Part shown: positions 18,001-22,038 of the stretch, one piece after another | Numbering within the stretch: position 1 is the first letter of the stretch | Layout: each line of letters opens with the position of its first letter | NCBI GenBank assembly: GCA_036734385.1 | Contig: DAIMYQ010000026.1 | Location: 1-22,038 of the forward strand | Direction: 5' to 3' | Length of the DNA: 22,038 nucleotides | From: JAAYPI01 sp036734385 | GTDB taxonomy: Bacteria > Bacteroidota > Bacteroidia > Bacteroidales > Paludibacteraceae | Program-made: the position numbers and the translations under genes | Notes under the pieces: generated by a model | What the model saw: the letters and a program-made list of their open reading frames with translations, nothing else | Told to the model about the DNA's origin: nothing | The model's database searches: none

Positions 18001-18673
18001 GGGAATGGTAAATCATTTCCTGAACGCCAAATATCACTCTGAACTTTGAAGAGTCTGAAGCTAAACCCAATGCTTGTAAAACCTGTAAATCACTGTTTAG
18101 TTTAGCAGGATCATCACTTCGCCCTTTCAGGTATGAAAGCATTTCGTCAATTACAATCATAACTCCTTTATCAGGATACTTTTCTTCAAACTCAGCCATC
18201 ATCAACTGAAGCTTTTCTAAATAGCTTTTTGGGCCATGGCCTTCAAATGAAAACTCAATACCATTCTCGGCTAAGAAATTGCTTAACCGATAGGTAACAA
18301 CCTCCCACAGGCTTTCAGAATTGCCTAATTCAAAACGAGTTACTTTGTATTTTCCAGCGATTTTTTGTAAATGGCTTTTGGCTTTGTCGTTTGTAACAAG
18401 GTTAAGCAAATCGGCATTTTCAGCAATAAGCGATACTAACGACATTAAGTGTGATTTACCTGTACCGTAATTACCGACAACCTGTAGACCAAAGGTTTCT
18501 TCCAGCGTGTTATAGTCCAGAATTTTGCAAATTGTTGGTATGAATGCAGTTTCGTAAGTATTTGAAAATACAAAAGTACTCACCAGGTTTTTCTGATATT
18601 CTACATCATTTGTTCTGCTGAATTTGATTACCTCGTTGATTGGCTCAAATTGAATTAGCTCGCTGTATTTCAT
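15014..18673 (-). CDS. brxC: BrxC (DUF6079-type), large AAA+ ATPase of type 3 BREX
   Basis: A 1219-residue P-loop ATPase. Walker A is GNYGTGKS (residues 67-74) and Walker B is VMIVIDEM (171-178). The remaining thousand residues are mostly helical, with coiled-coil-like stretches toward the C-terminus (about 980-1100, rich in Lys/Glu/Leu). BrxC/PglY proteins are large AAA+ ATPases, essential for BREX, that relate to the origin-recognition/Cdc6-type ATPases. Length and position right after brxF fit type 3. The ATPase motifs are intact, so BrxC is expected to be active. A 78-base gap containing a 10-bp direct repeat separates it from brxF; only 24 bases separate it from the AlbA_2 gene. Confidence 0.9.
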   Translation of the reverse strand: MKYSELIQFEPINEVIKFSRTNDVEYQKNLVSTFVFSNTYETAFIPTICKILDYNTLEETFGLQVVGNYGTGKSHLMSLVSLIAENADLLNLVTNDKAKSHLQKIAGKYKVTRFELGNSESLWEVVTYRLSNFLAENGIEFSFEGHGPKSYLEKLQLMMAEFEEKYPDKGVMIVIDEMLSYLKGRSDDPAKLNSDLQVLQALGLASDSSKFRVIFGVQEMIYHSPEFQFAAQMLLKVKDRYRDITITKDDVSFVVKKRLLRKDEHQKQKIRTHLNQFLALFSNIHSRIEEYVELYPVHPSYFENFQLIKSGKSQREILKTLSAQFQKIIDTEVPANNPGLITYDMYWTDMAGSTDLMSIPDVRKVKEIADTIHDKIETNLIGVRAAKKPIAKRITNAAAIKILQADLNKQNGVNAEQLLDDLCYTDAIADEREMLMDIIDSTAKLIITATSGQYFDQNADNLEYHLRVEGGVNFDQRIKDYAGQMSPSQKDSYFFRFLEAVLPLETNPYRSGFDIWEHEIDWKSHKTFRSGYIFFGNPNERSTTQPRQHFYMYAMPIFDDTKKAYSPSQDEVYFIMDKLSAEFKQQINLYGAAKSLEASADSTQKPVYAQKIKEIFDKCRKTFDSEYLENTRVDYMGKQTILKAFPLPGAGSSKMQIFDAVSSNLLENYFEAENPNYPKFTQLNGDVSKDNFDKLIKQALTKIATPQQSNRDAEAILNGLGLYVPGMLDVSHSIYARSIKKLLDEKGEGMVLNKDEILTCLWAETNLWVSKEFEIEADLEFLVLATLAALGEIEITLSGKTINSTNIDILKSLDKSDYFLFSHIRRPKELNLAAIRDMFISLTGKDWSNQLKDEQTYIELAKAVDNFANRAAFAENKVGSEFTFRNVVLIDAGTALKYRHKLSAFKGFCDSLRNYTSEAKLKNFKYTSEDLSEILKGKEVLVLVEKIIELTKEFDQEISYLLQAKQYVPNIPLLTNIQQAIDKLPEVLNNQEDAKIANYKAELKQVRSEYADWYLTQYLANRISEIEENQKRKILDSDQKKICDLLKDANFLSVNSYALWLSDIQKLVVADSKVNKEAILLAPYQSFNPMEYVDKKQKTIDQLRTELDDIFNAWDNTIRETLDDPGATKNLSLLDAADQKLLSDYQKGSVELDTTNAKRICNLIQTLHKGLDKVELTTESLKATFSKPLTPDEAIDAFKKYIDSISIGKNRDNIRIILK

Positions 18674-18701
18674 ACGTAAATAGTTGTTTTTAAAAGGTCG
18701 T

Positions 18702-18729
18702 ATGGAACTCGCCCTCCAAATGGGACTCG
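18702..18729. repeat. Imperfect direct repeat in the brxF-brxC gap
   Basis: ATGGAACTCG (18,702-18,711) and ATGGGACTCG (18,720-18,729) differ by one base and start 18 bases apart. They lie in the leader of brxC, and this short patch is clearly more GC-rich than its surroundings. On the minus strand a GGAGGG lies between the two copies, about 39 bases before the brxC start, too far to serve as its ribosome site. This may be a protein-binding site or part of an RNA structure; nothing else is visible in this gap. Confidence 0.4.
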
Positions 18730-18751
18730 TTTCACAATATTGTCTGATAAT

Positions 18752-19186
18752 TTATAAAGTAATATGGCTGATATTGGTTATATCAAATTGTAATCCTTTG
18801 TTTTTTGAAAGAAAATAGAGTTTGTTTTTATCAACTTCACCTTCCCAATAAATAAAAAGAGTTTGGTTTTTTGAGTGTGTATCTAAAAAATGGATAAAGT
18901 CAAATTTTAGTGCTTTTTCAAACAATATCCCCAGGTTGCTTATTGCTGTATATTTCCCAATTTCAGGGTGTGTTTTCTCACTATTTTGCATGATTGTTTC
19001 CAACGCGTCGGAAGCCACCATACTAATTTGTTTGTGGTTTATTTGCTTTTCAATTGCTTTTGATAGTTCAAGACCAATATCAACAGAAGACAATCCATCC
19101 AGTTTCACCTGTGATAGAATGATAAGTCTATTACGAGGTGATTTTTTTAGAAAAGAATCAAGTTTATTGGTAGTGTCTTTGATCAT
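18752..19186 (-). CDS. brxF: BrxF-like protein of type 3 BREX, Walker A not evident
   Basis: A 144-residue protein at the head of the BREX cluster, where type 3 systems encode BrxF, a small P-loop protein. The C-terminal half resembles BrxF as I know it: a strand/helix segment LGILFEKALKFDFIHFLD (residues 85-102) that corresponds to the family's E/D-LF...L--D-L---L pattern, then THSKNQTLFIYWEGEV (103-118), equal to the usual S-R-T-L-V--W-G-V stretch. The N-terminal half has a first strand RLIILS (20-25) but the loop that should read GxxGxGK(S/T) is QVKLDGLSSVDI, with no such pattern. It may therefore not bind ATP. The start is 40 bases after the predicted transcription start. The identification is by context plus the C-terminal pattern; no database comparison was possible. 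Confidence 0.7.
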   Translation of the reverse strand: MIKDTTNKLDSFLKKSPRNRLIILSQVKLDGLSSVDIGLELSKAIEKQINHKQISMVASDALETIMQNSEKTHPEIGKYTAISNLGILFEKALKFDFIHFLDTHSKNQTLFIYWEGEVDKNKLYFLSKNKGLQFDITNISHITL

Positions 19187-19232
19187 TAAGCGGCTGAAAA
19201 AGTATAATTATTCTAAATAATTAGGTGTGTTG

Positions 19233-19240
19233 CAAAGATA
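19233..19240 (-). promoter_or_regulatory. -7 element of the predicted BREX operon promoter
   Basis: On the minus strand the box reads TATCTTTG, an exact TAnnTTTG match. It lies in the 81-base gap between the DUF6371 gene and brxF, about 47 bases before the brxF start codon, and would start transcription near 19,226. The -33 region has no clean TTG, only an A/T-rich run (CTTAAAACAAAC). It is the only minus-strand box of this type I found in the gaps of the BREX cluster, which suits one main promoter for the operon. Confidence 0.5.
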
Positions 19241-19267
19241 TAAAAAAATGTTTGTTTTAAGGAATTA

Positions 19268-20341
19268 TTAAAGCTCTTCAAGCTGTAGTTTGTCAATTAG
19301 AATTTCGAGAGATTTATTACAATCAATCATTGATTGAAGTTTGGGAGAAAAACGGATTTGAATTTGTGGATTTTTAGCAGGTAATTCAGGTTGTTTAAAT
19401 TTAAGTTGTTTAATTATAAAATCAGCCACATCAAGCCCCTGAACTTTAGCTTCGGGTGTTGCAATATCTTCCAATAAGGTTGAAACAGATATGTTGCAAC
19501 CGCATTGTTTTTCTATTTCAATGGCTTTGTCAAGCCATTTATTGTAGCCGTTTAAGTCCGGGTAAAGAATGATATTTCGACCATTTAGAACCTGACATTT
19601 TTCAATGGAAAGGTTGCCAATTCCTCCGGTAGCAAGCCAGACTTGCTCCGGGAAGATAGCTGCTGAAATGAGTGCTGATTTTTCGCTTTCGACAATGCAA
19701 ACAATTGCTTCGGGGTGCAAACCGAGCAGGTGCTCTCCGAAGAAACATTGTTGAAGATTATAATCTTCGTGCAATGTGCCTGATTTTTTGAGTTTGTTAT
19801 GCACCCAGTCGATTGCTCCTGATTCATGCTTAATACGTTTGCCTGAAAGGGGATTATATTGCATGATTTTTCCTGTTCGGACTTTGCCTTTTATGTCGAT
19901 TTGCCAATAGATTACTTCTTTGTTTTTAGTTGCTCCAAGGGCGTATTTATCGCCAATGGAGCATATTTGATCTACGGTGAGGAACTCACAAAGAAAGCGA
20001 ACAAAGTTACTTTGGTAGCTTGCGGATCGTTCGACATAGGTGAAAGGGATTGTGCCGATTGGTTGAACAGTTTGTTGCTTAGCAACAAATGGTTTTGAAT
20101 AATGAAGATCACAAGCTTGACTTGTGGTTTCATTTAAGTCTGGATTATCAATGAAAAATTGTTTTGGTGTATAATGATAACCACATTTTGATTCGCGATT
20201 ACACTTGCCAACTTTTTTGTTAATAAGTTGGTGCGTGTTGCCATCGAAATAAAGCGTAAAGCTTTGTTTCTTTCCACATTGGGGGCAGGTGTGCCGGGTG
20301 GAAATGCCTTTGTATTTTTGAAGGTATGGGGTTGCGTACAT
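19268..20341 (-). CDS. DUF6371-type zinc-ribbon/Toprim-like protein (primase-like)
   Basis: A 357-residue protein with an N-terminal zinc ribbon, CPQC (19-22) with C47 and C53 (CNRESKC), followed by a CHC2/primase-like region and a Toprim-like part with VESEKSAL (217-224) and YPDLNGYNKW (260-269) standing for the acidic metal-binding residues. Proteins of this kind replicate or process DNA of Bacteroidota mobile elements. I chose the start at the internal MYATPYLQKY, the family's usual N-terminus. The frame stays open for 29 more codons upstream to 20,428, but that stretch is hydrophobic, unlike the family, and covers an inverted repeat. It follows the DUF3987 gene by 90 bases, as usual in integrative elements, and no relaxase follows it: the BREX cluster does. 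Confidence 0.82.
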   Translation of the reverse strand: MYATPYLQKYKGISTRHTCPQCGKKQSFTLYFDGNTHQLINKKVGKCNRESKCGYHYTPKQFFIDNPDLNETTSQACDLHYSKPFVAKQQTVQPIGTIPFTYVERSASYQSNFVRFLCEFLTVDQICSIGDKYALGATKNKEVIYWQIDIKGKVRTGKIMQYNPLSGKRIKHESGAIDWVHNKLKKSGTLHEDYNLQQCFFGEHLLGLHPEAIVCIVESEKSALISAAIFPEQVWLATGGIGNLSIEKCQVLNGRNIILYPDLNGYNKWLDKAIEIEKQCGCNISVSTLLEDIATPEAKVQGLDVADFIIKQLKFKQPELPAKNPQIQIRFSPKLQSMIDCNKSLEILIDKLQLEEL

Positions 20342-20371
20342 AATTGATAAATAAATTAGTTGAGTGAATAG

Positions 20372-20434
20372 TGAATAATGAATATACACGTATATTATTG
20401 AGCTGCAATGCGAAACAACGATATTCATTATTCA
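20372..20434. repeat. 14-bp inverted repeat plus inner palindrome between DUF3987 and DUF6371 genes
   Basis: TGAATAATGAATAT (20,372-20,385) and ATATTCATTATTCA (20,421-20,434) are perfect inverted copies separated by 35 bases; the right arm covers the DUF3987 stop codon. An inner hairpin, AATATAC-AC-GTATATT (20,381-20,396), overlaps the left arm and excludes the long pairing. This may be a regulatory RNA structure in the leader of the DUF6371 gene or a small miniature-element-like insertion. No target duplication was recognised. Confidence 0.55.
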
Positions 20435-21826
20435 TTCATTTTGTAGTTTGTTTTTTATAGAATGTCTGCTTATTGTTGATTGAGAAATACCTGTGTATTT
20501 TACGGCTTCCAAATGTGTCATGCCTTTATTATCAACTAAATGTAAAGCAACTTTTAGCATGTCAAGCCCTGAGTCGTTTTCAATTATATTTATAACACGT
20601 AACATTGTATTTTCGAAGTATGCACATAGCTTTACAGCGTTTTGAGCTGCTTTTGTGCTTATGACATTCGAAGTTGAATCTTCCATAATTTGCATGATAA
20701 GTGCAAATCTTAAGAAATGAACATCGAATTTGTTATACTCTTCACTTAGCAAACTATCCCCGGCAGCATTAACTTTTACTGTATTTTCTTTTTGCCAATC
20801 AAGAAAAATTCGTTTCGATTCATTAGTGAATCGATAAATTTTTGCTTTTGGTTGACCATCGGGGTAAACAACTGGTTTATTATTTTCGTAATAGTTTCTA
20901 ATCCACCGATTATAGTTTTCAAAGTATTTGTTATCGAGTTCATTTTCATTGATACATTTTTTTTTGGTATCAGCTGGGAAAGCCCACAAAAAGCGTTGTA
21001 GGAAACCACTATCAGACTTGTCGGCAGGAAACATTTTTTTTAGTTTACGCGGCTGTGAGCTGCCAATAATACAAAGAAAAGGACGCTCAATAATTAGTGG
21101 TTTTTTATGATTTGATACTCTGTCAACATCAGTTCGTTTCACACTCCACATTGTTAAATATGTGCTGCTTTGGTCTGCTTTTGAATAGTTGTTCATGCCT
21201 AATAACCATGTCTCAAGCTCCTCACTAACCACACAAACCGACCTACTATTGTCATTGATTCTTTTTGATAAAATTTCGTTTGTGAAGTTTGACATTATTG
21301 TTTTTACAAGTAATGGTTCTACTTTCTTTTCTACTTTCAATTTTTCTTTTTTTGTCAATGATAGATATTCTTCGTAGGCTTCAAGTAATGGGCTGTATTT
21401 TTGATATTCCTCACTATCAATCGTTTTGATAATATTGAAAAACATATCAAGCGGGTGCGATTTCATTGCTCCAGCATTCCCGAGTAAGTCCATATATAAT
21501 GGACAAAACTCTTTCCACCCATTTTTGACTTCCAATACGGCAGTTTTACCAATGGCCGTTGCAACGGCAGTTAATATACATGCAGCTGAATAATCTATAG
21601 GAAAATTTAATGCTTCGTTGGTTGCAATAATAACGTCTTTAAATACTGAATCAAAAACATCTACAGGAAATGGCATTGCTTTTAATTTCCCTGAATTCTT
21701 TTGAATATCTTCTTTCATTTTATTGTCAAATTTTATGTTTGGGTCAATGAGAATTTCTTCTGAACCCCTGGGCTCGCATGTGCCCAAGGGTTTTTGATTG
21801 GTTGAATTATTTGTTTCGTCTGTCAT
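20432..21826 (-). CDS. DUF3987-domain protein of a mobile element
   Basis: A 464-residue DUF3987 protein. The family is a helicase/primase-associated P-loop ATPase group common in Bacteroidota integrative elements and prophages. The segment FPIDYSAACILTAVATAIGKTAVLEVKNGW (about 75-104; typical conserved N-terminal block) is followed by GNAGAMKS (116-123), a Walker A variant in which the usual P-G-T/S-G-K-S is relaxed. An acidic strand SVCVVSEELETWL stands for Walker B. The last 40 residues form a helix-turn-helix (GMTHLEAVKYTGISQSTISR). The start codon overlaps the stop of the upstream HTH gene (ATGA), so the two are translationally coupled. The exact reaction is not known for the family. Confidence 0.83.
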   Translation of the reverse strand: MTDETNNSTNQKPLGTCEPRGSEEILIDPNIKFDNKMKEDIQKNSGKLKAMPFPVDVFDSVFKDVIIATNEALNFPIDYSAACILTAVATAIGKTAVLEVKNGWKEFCPLYMDLLGNAGAMKSHPLDMFFNIIKTIDSEEYQKYSPLLEAYEEYLSLTKKEKLKVEKKVEPLLVKTIMSNFTNEILSKRINDNSRSVCVVSEELETWLLGMNNYSKADQSSTYLTMWSVKRTDVDRVSNHKKPLIIERPFLCIIGSSQPRKLKKMFPADKSDSGFLQRFLWAFPADTKKKCINENELDNKYFENYNRWIRNYYENNKPVVYPDGQPKAKIYRFTNESKRIFLDWQKENTVKVNAAGDSLLSEEYNKFDVHFLRFALIMQIMEDSTSNVISTKAAQNAVKLCAYFENTMLRVINIIENDSGLDMLKVALHLVDNKGMTHLEAVKYTGISQSTISRHSIKNKLQNE

Positions 21827-22038
21827 AGTTTTGTGGATTTACGCAAGTTTTTTTCAAACAATTCTTGAATGTCGGAAATTCGATAGTATATTTTATTTTT
21901 GATTTTGATATAATCCACCACGCCTTTATCCCGCCACATTTGGGCTGTTTCAATACTGATACCCATTAAATCCATAAATTGAAGATTATTTAGGATTTTT
22001 ATTTCGTTTGGTATATCTGGAATTTTTATTGCTTCAGC
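21823..22038 (-). CDS. Helix-turn-helix (HTH_17/excisionase-like) protein, 5' end outside the window
   Basis: The last 71 codons of a small DNA-binding protein, cut off by the window edge. The visible part reads LQFMDLMGISIETAQMWRDK, then a wing ending in KNKIYYRISDIQELFEKNLR, the standard pattern of the single-domain MerR-like HTH used by excisionases and replication-initiation regulators of Bacteroidota elements. Its TGA stop overlaps the ATG of the DUF3987 gene. This placement, HTH then DUF3987 then DUF6371, is typical of integrative or mobilisable elements, where it controls excision or replication. Confidence 0.82.
   Translation of the reverse strand, partial: AEAIKIPDIPNEIKILNNLQFMDLMGISIETAQMWRDKGVVDYIKIKNKIYYRISDIQELFEKNLRKSTKL

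Noticed and set aside
119..19186. DISARM instead of BREX
   Set aside because: The SNF2-type helicase and the methyltransferase could suggest DISARM, but PglZ, a BrxC-like ATPase and a BrxF-like protein in type 3 order are present and no DrmA/DrmB-like protein is seen.
20342..20428. Extended N-terminus of the DUF6371 protein
   Set aside because: The 29 extra residues are hydrophobic and cover an inverted repeat, and the conserved start MYATPYLQKY begins at 20,341.
1..22038. CRISPR array, tRNA, rRNA or insertion sequence
   Set aside because: No regularly spaced repeats, no cloverleaf or rRNA stretches, and no transposase or terminal inverted repeats were found.

Overview
This is an AT-rich window in which every protein-coding gene I can support lies on the minus strand, so transcription runs from high to low coordinates. 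The host is most likely a member of the Bacteroidota. Three things point there: DUF3987 and DUF6371-type replication/mobilisation proteins, promoter-like sites of the TAnnTTTG type, and few recognisable Shine-Dalgarno sequences. I cannot name a genus.

Right end (about 19,268-22,038): the tail of a small helix-turn-helix protein is translationally coupled (ATGA overlap) to a DUF3987 protein, followed by a zinc-ribbon/Toprim-like DUF6371 primase-like protein. This trio is typical of the front module of Bacteroidota integrative or mobilisable elements. No integrase or relaxase lies inside the window, so the mobile context is inferred.

Middle and left (119-19,186): a complete type 3 BREX phage-defence locus in the canonical order brxF - brxC - pglX - brxHII - pglZ - brxA. 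A good Bacteroidota -7 element precedes brxF and probably drives the cluster. Extra genes are inserted between the core genes: an AlbA_2/GHKL-type ATP-binding protein with a C-terminal winged helix (between brxC and pglX), a pair of overlapping DUF262 (GmrSD/BrxU-like) genes, and a Fic protein with a C-terminal winged helix (the last three between pglX and brxHII). The likely division of work is as follows. PglX methylates self DNA. BrxC, BrxF, PglZ, BrxHII and BrxA form the non-self-blocking apparatus. The DUF262 pair adds a type IV-like, modification-dependent layer. Fic and the AlbA_2 protein are candidate regulators or toxins.

Most noteworthy: (1) pglX is a compositional mosaic, with GC-rich ends and a very AT-rich core covering the zinc ribbon and catalytic DPPF region; (2) the DUF262 pair is bracketed by two similar copies of one leader sequence with a GGCTTTAGCC hairpin, which looks like an insertion footprint or shared regulation; (3) BrxF matches its family in the C-terminal half but has no visible Walker A motif; (4) the 193-bp brxHII-fic gap holds a possible plus-strand small RNA and a nest of mutually exclusive inverted repeats; (5) three phased copies of a TTTTAAAAGA element lie upstream of pglX. 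No tRNA, rRNA, CRISPR array or insertion sequence was seen, and no gene-free stretch exceeds 300 bases.
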